From assembly GCA_018267585.1 (NCBI GenBank), contig JAFDYE010000219.1, positions 1-53,399 on the forward strand: a stretch of 53,399 nucleotides of DNA, in the 5' to 3' direction. The stretch is from Bacteroidota bacterium (GTDB taxonomy: Bacteria > Bacteroidota > Bacteroidia > Chitinophagales > Chitinophagaceae). The notes below the pieces were generated by a model. It worked only from the letters and a program-made list of their open reading frames with translations. It did no database searches and was not told the DNA's origin. Below, in pieces: positions 18,613 through 26,728 of the stretch; position 1 is the first letter of the stretch, and each line of letters starts with the position of its first letter. The translations under genes were made by a program, and so were the position numbers.

Positions 18613-18820
18613 AACTAAATGTGTATTAAGCATTGGTTTAAAAAATAAGGGGTCTTTGTACCCCGGTTACAATGGCTTTCATATGCGCATACACAAAATG
18701 GCGTTTGAACCCCTAGTGAGTAACAATTTGATAATATAGGCCGCATTTACCCCCGTGGAATGTCTCTTTCTCCCCTCATTGGAACCAGTAACCTTTACTA
18801 GCTTCACAAAAAAAAGGACA

Positions 18821-19387
18821 ATGCGAAAGATCATCGTTACCGAATTTATTACGCTCGACGGAGTTGTCGAGGCGCCAGGCGGCAATGAAACGCCTCATCC
18901 TCACGGCGGCTGGCAGGCGAAATTCCGCCACCCGGAAGGCGGGAAATACAAGTTGGATGAGCTGTCCAATGTAGAGGCATTGCTGTTGGGCAGAAAAACC
19001 TACGAAAAGTTCGCCGAATATTGGCCCTCCGGGATCGGCACCCCATTTGGTGACCGTATGAACCAGCTGCCAAAATATGTCGTATCCCAAAGCCTGAAAA
19101 CAGCGGAGTGGAACAACAGCCATATCCTTCGCGACGTCGCCGGCGACCTCACCGCGCTGAAGAAGACCGACGGAGGTGATATCCTCCTTTATGGAAGCGC
19201 CACCCTCGCCAAAGCCCTGCTTCACCATGACCTCGTAGACGAGCTGCGACTGATGCTATGCCCGGTCTCGGTCGGCGGCGGGCTTAGACTTTTCGACGAC
19301 GATCGGGAATTAAAGAAATTCTCTCTTAAGAGCTCTCGGGCACTCGACAACGGCGTTCTGATCATCGAATATCAGCCGGTCAGGTGA
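18821..19387 (+). CDS. Dihydrofolate reductase-fold protein, RibD C-terminal family
   Basis: A 188-residue cytoplasmic protein of the RibD_C/DHFR-like superfamily, presumably an NADPH-dependent reductase of unknown substrate. It opens with RKIIVTEFITLDGVVEAPGG, the standard start of this family, and has LLLGRKTYEKFAEYWP, YVVSQSL, GGDILLYGSATLAKALL and DELRLMLCPVSVGGGLRLF, which build the nucleotide-binding core. ATG 18821 follows a purine-rich A-tract with AAGGA and matches family starts; an extension 22 codons upstream is not supported. It is divergent from susC at 18612 and convergent with the permease at 19408. Confidence 0.9.
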   Translation: MRKIIVTEFITLDGVVEAPGGNETPHPHGGWQAKFRHPEGGKYKLDELSNVEALLLGRKTYEKFAEYWPSGIGTPFGDRMNQLPKYVVSQSLKTAEWNNSHILRDVAGDLTALKKTDGGDILLYGSATLAKALLHHDLVDELRLMLCPVSVGGGLRLFDDDRELKKFSLKSSRALDNGVLIIEYQPVR

Positions 19388-19407
19388 TCGGCGCTTCAGC
19401 ACCTGAC
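19379..19407. terminator. Hairpin between convergent genes
   Basis: GTCAGGTG (19379-19386) and CACCTGAC (19400-19407) form a perfect 8-bp stem with a 13-nt loop. It spans the stop of the RibD_C gene and ends next to the stop of the leftward permease. There is no T-run on either side, so a terminator role for both convergent transcripts is plausible but unproven. Confidence 0.4.
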
Positions 19408-21780
19408 CTACTCCGTCCTTAGGCTCTCTACGGGGTTTGTCCTGGCTGCTCTTAACGACCGGTGTCCAACCGACAGCCAGGCAACGATCAAGGAGATACA
19501 CCCGGCCTCAATATACAATACCGGCCCCGGCTTGAAATGGAACGCATAGTTCTCCAGCCATTTTTGCATTGCCAATCCCGCTACCGGCGCGGCGATCAGG
19601 AACGACAACAGCACAAGCAGAACAAACTCACGGGAGAACATGAGGACGATATTGCCGACCGACGCCCCAAGGACCTTTCGCACGCCGATCTCCCGCCGCC
19701 GGTTGGCAGCTATAAAGGAAACTAGACTATAAAGGCCAAGACACGAAATGAATACCGCCAGAACAGCAAATATCTTATATAGTGAGGCCATCTGGTCCTC
19801 TTGTATATAATAATGGGCGATGCTTTCATCAAAGAACCTGTACTCATAGACGTCAGCCGGAAAGACGTCTTTCCAGACCTTCTCGATTGCCGGGAGGGCC
19901 CGGGGGATCATTGCAGGCGTCAGCTTGATATTGATCGTAGAATAGACCCGGTTCCAATTTTCCATGACCACAGGCCGGATAGTATCCTGCAGGGGCGCGA
20001 TGTTAAAATCCTTGACGACACCCGAAATAAGGCTTGTGTCGCCGATGCCCTTTATGATAACCCTCGCGCCGATCGCATCAGACGGACGGTGTATATTTAG
20101 CTTACGCAAAAAGGATTCGTTGACGACCATGGTGTACGGGCCGGGATAGAGGCTGCCGGCAAGCAGCTGGAATCGATAAACGCTCGGATAGACCGAATCA
20201 GCCCATTTGAGGTTAACGCCGAAATCGTGCTGGGCAACGCCGTTGTAGACGATATCGCTGTTCCAATCGGTGTTGACGTCGAGAGGGCTGGCATAGCTGA
20301 AGCTAACTTTTTCGACGCCCGGCGCCTGAAGCAGCCGGTTCCGTAGCAGGGCCATCTTGCTGTTATCCGGCATGTGAGTGATAAGGATCGCATCTTTGTC
20401 GAAACCCATGGGAACGGTACGGAAGAAATCGACCTGGCCAATAATGACCAGTACACAGATGATCAGCGCCTGTGCAACTGTGAATTGAAGTACCACCAGC
20501 AGCCTTCGCAGCAGGTTCGAACCGCTGTCGCCCGCAGCCGCCCTGGTCTTGAATGCCGTCGCGGGATTGAAACCGGAGAGCACGATAGAAGGATAAAAGC
20601 CTGCCAGAAACGTCGTGGCCAGCACTACGGCAAGCAATGACCAGGCGGTGATCGCGTCCAGCTTGAGATTGGCGTCCAACAGTCGGTTAAGCCAGGACAG
20701 CGTCAGCTGACAGCCGGCGATCGCTACTACAGCAGCGATGATCACTAACAGGCAGGTCTCGGCCATGAACTGCCTGAGCAACTGCGACCGCGTACCCCCC
20801 AATACTTTCCTTACGCCTACTTCACGCCCACGGTTGATCGCCTGGGCCGTAGACAGGCTGACGAAGTTGACGCAGGCGATCAGCAGCACAAAAAGGCCGA
20901 TGAGTTCAAGTGTATATACCAGCGACCGGCTGAAGGGATGGTTGTTGAAGGTATTGAATCGCGTATCATAGTGCATGTCTTTCAGCGGCAGCAGCATCAT
21001 CCCCTCGTTGGAGTTCTCCGCAGGTTTATACCGTCTTACGACATCGGCCAGATCTTTGTTGAATGCAGCCTCGGACAAATTATCCGGAAGGGTCACAAAG
21101 CAGTAGTGCTGGGCGAATATGCTGACCCAATTGTTGAGTACACCACCGATACCCGTATTCGGAAGCGTAGCATAGGAGATCACCACTTTCAGGGGAAATT
21201 CCGTATTTGCCGGCACATCTTCGAGCACACCGGTTACCTGAAGCAGCCTGCTATTGTCCAACGTCAGCGTACGGCCAACAGCCGAGCTCCAGTCGCCGAA
21301 ATATTTTATGGCCATTGACCTGGTCAACACAACCGTATTGGGTGCTGTCAGGGCCTTTTGTTTATTCCCCGCGAGCCACCGGAACCCGAACATCCCAAAG
21401 AACTGGGGTTCCGCATAAAGGATGCCGCTCGGCTCCCTGAACTTCTTGCCCGACCCGACGGTGACCAGGCCGTCTCCACCGAGGCTAAGGATGGACGCGA
21501 CATTCTTCAATTGGGGAAAATCGCGGCGCAACGCCGGCGCTGTAGGAAAGGGTACACCGGACTCGTAGGCGACCCCGACGGGTGTCCTGAAAACCGAGAC
21601 TATCCGAAAGATGTGATCCCGTGACGGATGAAAATCGTCGAAGCTCGTTTCAAATCGGACGACCAGGAAAATGACGAGACACACGGCGATCCCTATCGCC
21701 AACCCTATGATCTTGAAAAGGGTCTGTTCCTTATTTCTAATGGCCTGCCGGACGGCTATGCGGAAAAAGTTCCAGTGCAT
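19408..21780 (-). CDS. FtsX/MacB-like ABC transporter permease (two-repeat, no ATPase)
   Basis: A 790-residue membrane protein with duplicated MacB architecture. It has a first helix near residues 20-42 (FKIIGLAIGIAVCLVIFLVV), a periplasmic MacB-PCD region, then an FtsX core around LELIGLFVLLIACVNFVSLS, followed by a second periplasmic region and second FtsX core (MASLYKIFAVLAVFISCLGL and NRRREIGVRKVLGAS). Members of this family pair with an ATPase to export peptides or lipids, or to transmit force across the membrane. No ATPase gene lies nearby, which is usual for these genes in Chitinophagaceae as far as I recall. Three related permeases lie elsewhere in the window. Confidence 0.9.
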   Translation of the reverse strand: MHWNFFRIAVRQAIRNKEQTLFKIIGLAIGIAVCLVIFLVVRFETSFDDFHPSRDHIFRIVSVFRTPVGVAYESGVPFPTAPALRRDFPQLKNVASILSLGGDGLVTVGSGKKFREPSGILYAEPQFFGMFGFRWLAGNKQKALTAPNTVVLTRSMAIKYFGDWSSAVGRTLTLDNSRLLQVTGVLEDVPANTEFPLKVVISYATLPNTGIGGVLNNWVSIFAQHYCFVTLPDNLSEAAFNKDLADVVRRYKPAENSNEGMMLLPLKDMHYDTRFNTFNNHPFSRSLVYTLELIGLFVLLIACVNFVSLSTAQAINRGREVGVRKVLGGTRSQLLRQFMAETCLLVIIAAVVAIAGCQLTLSWLNRLLDANLKLDAITAWSLLAVVLATTFLAGFYPSIVLSGFNPATAFKTRAAAGDSGSNLLRRLLVVLQFTVAQALIICVLVIIGQVDFFRTVPMGFDKDAILITHMPDNSKMALLRNRLLQAPGVEKVSFSYASPLDVNTDWNSDIVYNGVAQHDFGVNLKWADSVYPSVYRFQLLAGSLYPGPYTMVVNESFLRKLNIHRPSDAIGARVIIKGIGDTSLISGVVKDFNIAPLQDTIRPVVMENWNRVYSTINIKLTPAMIPRALPAIEKVWKDVFPADVYEYRFFDESIAHYYIQEDQMASLYKIFAVLAVFISCLGLYSLVSFIAANRRREIGVRKVLGASVGNIVLMFSREFVLLVLLSFLIAAPVAGLAMQKWLENYAFHFKPGPVLYIEAGCISLIVAWLSVGHRSLRAARTNPVESLRTE

Positions 21781-21917
21781 ATTGCTGATTTGATGCTACC
21801 CGGCCAAAAGGAATGCCAGTCATTCAACTAATTGAATTTAAACTTTATAGAAAAAAAGAGAATTCCTCCACCGTTCATTACCGGCCATCCCTTGTTCAAA
21901 TCCGGACAGTCTCTTCA

Positions 21918-22814
21918 TTAGCCTGAGAACCGGGCAATTTTGCTCTGGTAATTTTCAACAAACCACCTAAGCGCTGCGCTCTTGTTGCTGCGTTTATAAG
22001 CCATTACGACCTCAGTGCTCACAGGCATATTCTCCAATTCAATAAACGACACTTTTAAAAAACTATACTGCTGCTTTAGCGAATAAGGTAAAATGGACAC
22101 CCCCAGGCCAGCTTCGACCAGCTGTAAGATCGAATGTACATTGTTGACCTCATGCACTATATCCGGCTTAAACCCCATCCTGGCACATATTTCAATGAGC
22201 TTATCATAATAATGAGGCGCAATTTCTTTGCTGAAAAATATGAATGGACTGCCCCTGAGATAGGCCTCCAGCTTCTCCTGCCGCTTATGCTTACCTTTTT
22301 GCGCCGGAATAACAACCACAAAAGGATCAAAGAAAAGCGTTTTTACCTTCAGCTGGTCCGACTTCACCGGTCCACGGAGGATACCCACATCCAGGTTACC
22401 CAGCTCCAGCCCTTTAGTCTGCGTCAGGGTCGGGATCTCGAATAGGTTGGTTTTAATGTAGGGGAATACATCACGCATTGCAATCAGAACGTCCGCCAGG
22501 TGAGACTGATATACTGAACTTATGTAACCGATCTTTAGCTCACCGCTTTCGTTATTATGTATTTGTCGTACTATCCCCTTAGTTTCTTCCAGGCGCGCAA
22601 ATATTCCATCCACTTCAGCTTTAAAATATTTACCGGCATCGGTAAGGTATACCCGCTTGTCCTTCCTTGTAAATAGCTGTACGCCTAACTCTTTTTCAAG
22701 TTCCTTTATTTGCCGGCTCAACGGTGGTTGAGAAATGAAAAGCTTTAAAGCAGCTTTTCTGAAATGTAACTCCTCGGCAACCGTCCTGAAATACAATAGA
22801 TGTCTTAGTTCCAT
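21918..22814 (-). CDS. LysR-family transcriptional regulator
   Basis: A 298-residue LTTR. The N-terminal winged helix-turn-helix (about 1-60) reads LRHLLYFRTVAEELHFRKAA then LFISQPPLSRQIKELEKELG, and a linker helix and two-lobed effector-binding domain (about 90-295) follow. It is divergent from a SAM methyltransferase gene. A perfect dyad starts 10 bp upstream of its own ATG, so it probably represses itself and controls the methyltransferase. The effector is unknown. Confidence 0.95.
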   Translation of the reverse strand: MELRHLLYFRTVAEELHFRKAALKLFISQPPLSRQIKELEKELGVQLFTRKDKRVYLTDAGKYFKAEVDGIFARLEETKGIVRQIHNNESGELKIGYISSVYQSHLADVLIAMRDVFPYIKTNLFEIPTLTQTKGLELGNLDVGILRGPVKSDQLKVKTLFFDPFVVVIPAQKGKHKRQEKLEAYLRGSPFIFFSKEIAPHYYDKLIEICARMGFKPDIVHEVNNVHSILQLVEAGLGVSILPYSLKQQYSFLKVSFIELENMPVSTEVVMAYKRSNKSAALRWFVENYQSKIARFSG

Positions 22815-22823
22815 ACCTGTAAG

Positions 22824-22849
22824 GTATCAATACTTGATAAAATTGATAC
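22824..22849. promoter_or_regulatory. LysR-type operator in the divergent intergenic region
   Basis: GTATCAAT (22824-22831) and ATTGATAC (22842-22849) form a perfect inverted repeat with 10 nt between arms; an extra TTGATA half-site lies in the spacer. It fits the T-N11-A rule of LysR-type boxes and lies in the 83 bp between the LysR and methyltransferase starts, immediately downstream of the predicted lysR -7 element. Binding by this LysR protein is inferred. Confidence 0.65.
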
Positions 22850-22852
22850 TTT

Positions 22853-22884
22853 CAAATATGATCAAAGCCGGTAACTTCACCAAA
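22853..22884 (-). promoter_or_regulatory. Predicted promoter of the lysR gene
   Basis: Reading leftward, TTTG (22884-22881) is separated by 20 nt from CATATTTG (22860-22853). This matches the Bacteroidota TTTG / TAnnTTTG promoter pattern with one mismatch. Transcription would start inside the dyad at 22824-22849, consistent with autorepression. Confidence 0.4.
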
Positions 22885-22897
22885 TCAAAATTTTAGT

Positions 22898-23620
22898 ATG
22901 AACCCGGACTATTCAAAAAAAGCGACCAACCAACAGATCAGGGAAAGATTTGACAAAGACACAGAACGCTTTTCCAACCTCGAAACAGGACAGCAAACTA
23001 CGATCGACGCCCCACTTACGATGGAACTTTGTACGACGGCGGCAAGGTATGCTACCCCCCATGCAGCGGAATTGCTGGACATTGGTTGCGGCGCAGGTAA
23101 CTATACGCTTAAAATGCTGAGCAGGATCGCGGACCTTAACTGTACCCTGAACGATTTGAGCATGCCCATGTTACAAAAAGCAAAGGAAAGGGTCTCGCCC
23201 CGAACGAAAGGATCGGTCACGATCATCCAGGATGACATGCGAAACCTGCAATTTCCGAACGATCATTTTGACATAATTCTTGCCGCAGCCACCCTGCACC
23301 ACCTGCGGGACGATGAAGACTGGGAATTGATGTTTATTAAAATATACAACATGCTCAAACCAGGGGGCAGTTTCTGGATATCTGACCTGATCACGCATAA
23401 CACCGAACCCATCACCAGGCTGTTTGAAGACCAATATGGTGACTACCTGCAAACGCTCGGAGGCGCTGAGTATCGCAAAAAGGTGCTGGACTATGTAAAT
23501 TACGAGGACACCCCGCGTTCAATTAATTTCCAGCTTGCGCTGCTCGCGAAAGTCGGATTTAGTAAGATCGATATACTGCATAAAAGCTCGTGCTTTGCTG
23601 CTTTTGGAGCAATAAAATAG
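22898..23620 (+). CDS. Class I SAM-dependent methyltransferase
   Basis: A 240-residue cytoplasmic methyltransferase. Motif I is ELLDIGCGAGNYT (58-70). An acidic motif II (LNDLS) and motif IV region DIILAAATLHHL follow, then the post-motif LKPGGSFWISDLI. The C-terminal part (about 170-240) probably forms the substrate lid. The fold is a small-molecule or CmoA/UbiE-like methyltransferase; the acceptor cannot be read from the sequence. It is divergent from a LysR gene with a dyad between them, so it may respond to a small-molecule signal. Upstream, GATACTTTC is a partial match to a -7 element. Confidence 0.88.
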   Translation: MNPDYSKKATNQQIRERFDKDTERFSNLETGQQTTIDAPLTMELCTTAARYATPHAAELLDIGCGAGNYTLKMLSRIADLNCTLNDLSMPMLQKAKERVSPRTKGSVTIIQDDMRNLQFPNDHFDIILAAATLHHLRDDEDWELMFIKIYNMLKPGGSFWISDLITHNTEPITRLFEDQYGDYLQTLGGAEYRKKVLDYVNYEDTPRSINFQLALLAKVGFSKIDILHKSSCFAAFGAIK

Positions 23621-23640
23621 CGATCGGCGCCCGGTTTCAG

Positions 23641-23663
23641 GCCCCGGCTGGGCCTGCCGGGGC
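23641..23663. terminator. GC-rich hairpin between convergent genes
   Basis: GCCCCGGC (23641-23648) and GCCGGGGC (23656-23663) form a perfect 8-bp stem with a 7-nt loop. It lies in the 61 bp between the methyltransferase stop and the stop of the leftward rph-like gene. No T-run is present, so it may be a bidirectional stabilising or terminating hairpin. Confidence 0.4.
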
Positions 23664-23681
23664 GCAGGCGAAACACCCGTT

Positions 23682-26210
23682 TCAAAGCAATTCCACATAT
23701 CCATCCGTCCCGTTCACACGGATCCGCTGACCGTTCTTTATAAGTTTGGTCGCATTCTCAACTCCTACAACCGCCGGCAAGCCGTATTCCCGCGCGATAA
23801 CTGCCCCATGGGTCATCAGTCCGCCGACTTCCGTCACCAGACCCTTTATCGATACGAACAAGGGAGTCCAGCTCGGATCGGTAAATGCCGTGACCAATAT
23901 ATCCTCTCCCCCGAGGTCGGCGTCTTCCATGTCAAGGATGACACGCGCCCGCCCTTCTACAACTCCGGATGAAACGGGCAAACCCGCAATGGCCCCCGCC
24001 GGCAGACCCTCCCGGCGATACACACCCGTAATGACCTCACCCTCAGACGTAATAACACGGGGTGGTGTCATTTTTCCGTATACCCTGAACTCTTCCTTTC
24101 GCTGGCAGATGAGAAAGCGATCCGCCCTGTTCGTCCGCACTACCTCCCGAAGTTCTTCATAGCTGAGATAGTATATATCCTCCTTCTCTTCGATAATGTT
24201 CGCCTGCACCAGCCGTTGTGCTTCCCTCATTAAGGCCTCCTTGTAAACGGCGTACCGACTGACGATCCCGTATTTCGGATACTCCCGGTAGCCCGCCAGA
24301 TGCCGGACCAGGCCGATCATCCTTTTAGTCTCCATTGCTTTTTGTTCGCCATCAGGCAACTGCCTCAGCCTGTCCAGCAATACCTGCTCCATTTTCAACG
24401 CCGCCCGCAATCCCTCTTCAAATTTCCGTCGGCCGGCGCCCGGCTCAAAATTTTTGATATTACTGACAAGCACGGCGACAAGAGCGCCGGGCTTTTCGCT
24501 CCACCGGGACTTCGTAATATCGATCTCCCCGGCGCACCGCATCCCGTATTTTTCCAGATAAGCAGAGATAGCGTCCCGTGCCGCCTTTCCACCTTCCAAC
24601 CCGTCAAGCCCATCCAAAAGATCATCCTCCCTTACCCCTTGCAAATACGCAACGACTTCCGGATAACAACGGACCTTATCCGCTACATCCAATAGCTCCA
24701 GGCCCATCTCAGAAGTAATATTGTTGGATACAGACTGAGTGAGCGTATCCGCCACATTCTTCTCGCCCAACCACTCCATCATCTTTTCATTGAGCCATGA
24801 CGCGGCATTCATGGCCGTCATGATCACACCAAAACTCCGCGGATCGGAGGATTCCGTTTTTCTTTTCTTAATATCTTCCAGGATAAGATCCATCATATCC
24901 AACCCGGATCTCGTCCGGATGGATCGTTTCAGCACGCCTATTGACGCCTGGCTCTCCCTTACCAGATCGTCAACGACTGCGGGATCATAGTCATTCAGCG
25001 CCTTAAAATCCGGCAGCGGCGAAGCACTACCCCCCGCCTCTTCTCCGTCACCGGGCAACAGCGGTATAAAATCCCGCTCTATAAGCGTCAAAAGCGCGTC
25101 TTTTATAAGCGGATCGGATTTTCCCAGGACGCCCAGCATCGTCTCCCGTCCTGCACTCGTAGCCAGATAGGGCGCGATATCGACAAAAAGCCTCCCACCA
25201 GCCGTGTACATGGGCCGGCCGGCAGTCAGGCGGAATAAAGACAAGCCCAAAGGCTTCATGGCATCGGTCATCATCTGCTGGTGGCCAACCGATACAAAAA
25301 CATGAGCTTCATTATCATCTATCACCGGTACCGGGTATAAGGTAGTGATCGGCCGGCTCTGGAGAATATAGAACCCGTCATCTGCCAGACACCATTCGAT
25401 ATCCTGGGGATAGCCGAAATGCCCTTCGATCTTTCTGCCAATACGCTCGAGCTCGAGCACCTGCTCATCCGTCAGCACTCGCCTGCCCCGTTGACCGGAC
25501 ACGATAACCCTGCCCTCACGCACGCTGTAATTGTCGGCATTCACAAGGCCGGAGACCAGGGCGTCGCCGGTGCCAAAGCCGGCATCGATCGACATCACCT
25601 TTCTGTTGGAAGTTAGCGGATCAGCAGTAAATAAGATTCCCGATACCCTTGGGAAAACCATTTTTTGGATCACCACAGACAACCGGACCACCCGATGGTC
25701 AAAACCATTTTGAAGACGATACGTTACGGCCCTGTCCGTAAACAGCGAAGCCCAGCATTTGCTGACATGCCCGAGGATCGACTCGTTTCCGATACAATTC
25801 AGATAGGTATCCTGCTGCCCTGCAAAAGATGCCGTCGGGAGGTCTTCCGCCGTAGCGCTCGACCGGACGGCGTAAGCATTCCAGGCACCACGATGCTCGA
25901 GACAACCCCCGATCTCATCTGCTATGTCCCGGGGAATAGGAATGTTTTCAATGACCGAACGGATCCTTGCGCTGACCTCGCTGATATCTTTCCTGGCTCG
26001 CGCATTAAGACGCGCCAGGTCATCCAGTAAGTCATCCAGCTTCCGATTGGCTTCGGTCACTTTCTTATACGCCTCCGTTGTGACGCAGAAACCTTCCGGT
26101 ACCCGTATCCCCTCTATCCGGGATAGCTCACCCAAATTTGCGCCCTTGCCTCCCACCTCCGGAAGCCTTTTCCTGTCAATTTCCTCAAAAAATAGCACAT
26201 ATCTGTTCAT
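23682..26210 (-). CDS. rph: Rifampin phosphotransferase-like (PEP-synthase-related dikinase)
   Basis: This 842-residue protein matches the rifampin phosphotransferase layout. An ATP-grasp-like PPDK N-domain (about 1-310) has GGKGANLGELS with Lys22 and AYAVRSSATAEDLP with Arg116. A long central region (about 330-740) corresponds to the drug-binding domain. The swivelling His domain is at the C-terminus (GGLMTHGAVIAREYGLPA, His801). The C-terminal rather than central His separates it from PEP synthase. Known members use ATP to phosphorylate rifamycins, releasing AMP and phosphate. A strong GGAGG precedes ATG 26210. It is monocistronic. Natural substrates other than rifamycin are possible; substrate is inferred. 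Confidence 0.87.
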   Translation of the reverse strand: MNRYVLFFEEIDRKRLPEVGGKGANLGELSRIEGIRVPEGFCVTTEAYKKVTEANRKLDDLLDDLARLNARARKDISEVSARIRSVIENIPIPRDIADEIGGCLEHRGAWNAYAVRSSATAEDLPTASFAGQQDTYLNCIGNESILGHVSKCWASLFTDRAVTYRLQNGFDHRVVRLSVVIQKMVFPRVSGILFTADPLTSNRKVMSIDAGFGTGDALVSGLVNADNYSVREGRVIVSGQRGRRVLTDEQVLELERIGRKIEGHFGYPQDIEWCLADDGFYILQSRPITTLYPVPVIDDNEAHVFVSVGHQQMMTDAMKPLGLSLFRLTAGRPMYTAGGRLFVDIAPYLATSAGRETMLGVLGKSDPLIKDALLTLIERDFIPLLPGDGEEAGGSASPLPDFKALNDYDPAVVDDLVRESQASIGVLKRSIRTRSGLDMMDLILEDIKKRKTESSDPRSFGVIMTAMNAASWLNEKMMEWLGEKNVADTLTQSVSNNITSEMGLELLDVADKVRCYPEVVAYLQGVREDDLLDGLDGLEGGKAARDAISAYLEKYGMRCAGEIDITKSRWSEKPGALVAVLVSNIKNFEPGAGRRKFEEGLRAALKMEQVLLDRLRQLPDGEQKAMETKRMIGLVRHLAGYREYPKYGIVSRYAVYKEALMREAQRLVQANIIEEKEDIYYLSYEELREVVRTNRADRFLICQRKEEFRVYGKMTPPRVITSEGEVITGVYRREGLPAGAIAGLPVSSGVVEGRARVILDMEDADLGGEDILVTAFTDPSWTPLFVSIKGLVTEVGGLMTHGAVIAREYGLPAVVGVENATKLIKNGQRIRVNGTDGYVELL

Positions 26211-26399
26211 ATCGATCCTCCGGAAAAATTAATTAACAAATACCCGTTAACGTTATATACACAACGCTGAGCAATTCGAAGATAATGATTTTACACCCCT
26301 GCAAATGATGCTTTTATAAATAAAAAAAACCTCAAACCAATCGAACGACTTTTTTGTTGATCATGTATAACTCCGCCAGTCCGCAGTCTTCCCCCGATC

Positions 26400-26678
26400 G
26401 CTATCTCCGCTGTGGGAACGCTCAATGTTACAGACTACAACGCCCGTCGCATCCGGAAGGTAACGGAAGGGCAGGTCTCCTTGGTTCCCGTTGTCCGCCA
26501 CGTACATATTCCGCTGTTTGTCGAAAAGGATCGCATTGGGATCCACCACAGGTACGCGGACGGAGACGGCCCAACGGCAAAATTCAACTATCCGGCCGGT
26601 CTGGCGATAGACGCCGATGGCAGCCTCTACGTCGCAGACGCCATGAACAACAGGGTGAGAAAGATCAGCTATAAATAA
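26400..26678 (+). pseudogene. NHL-repeat protein relic with an apparently inverted internal piece
   Basis: In one open frame the + strand encodes the end of one NHL repeat (YNARRIRKVTEG, about 26436-26471). Near the stop it encodes a complete second one (FNYPAGLAIDADGSLYVADA then NNRVRKISYK, 26583-26675). Between them the + translation is not NHL-like. The minus strand of about 26478-26552 reads PNAILFDKQRNMYVADNGNQ, itself a good NHL repeat. No signal peptide or ATG start is present and most of a usual beta-propeller is missing. The best reading is a decayed 3' remnant in which roughly 75 bp were inverted. Confidence 0.55.
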
Positions 26679-26706
26679 AAAGAGGCTGCCCGGAAAGACA
26701 GCCTCT
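26675..26706 (-). terminator. Rho-independent terminator of the secreted nuclease gene
   Basis: Read leftward, AGAGGCTG and CAGCCTCT (26699-26706 with 26681-26688) form an 8-bp stem with a 10-nt loop, followed by a run of T. It lies 22 bp beyond the stop of the leftward gene at 26729. The stem also immediately follows the stop of the rightward NHL relic. Confidence 0.75.
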
Positions 26707-26728
26707 ATTGAAACTTACAAACAAAACT

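Noticed and set aside
18634-18820. Short GGGGT/ACCCC hairpin and possible promoters between susC and the RibD_C gene
   Set aside because: The stem is only 5 bp and no good TAnnTTTG with spaced TTTG was found in either direction.
23682-26210. PEP synthase or pyruvate phosphate dikinase as identity
   Set aside because: Those enzymes carry the catalytic His domain in the middle of the chain; here it is at the C-terminus, as in rifampin phosphotransferase.
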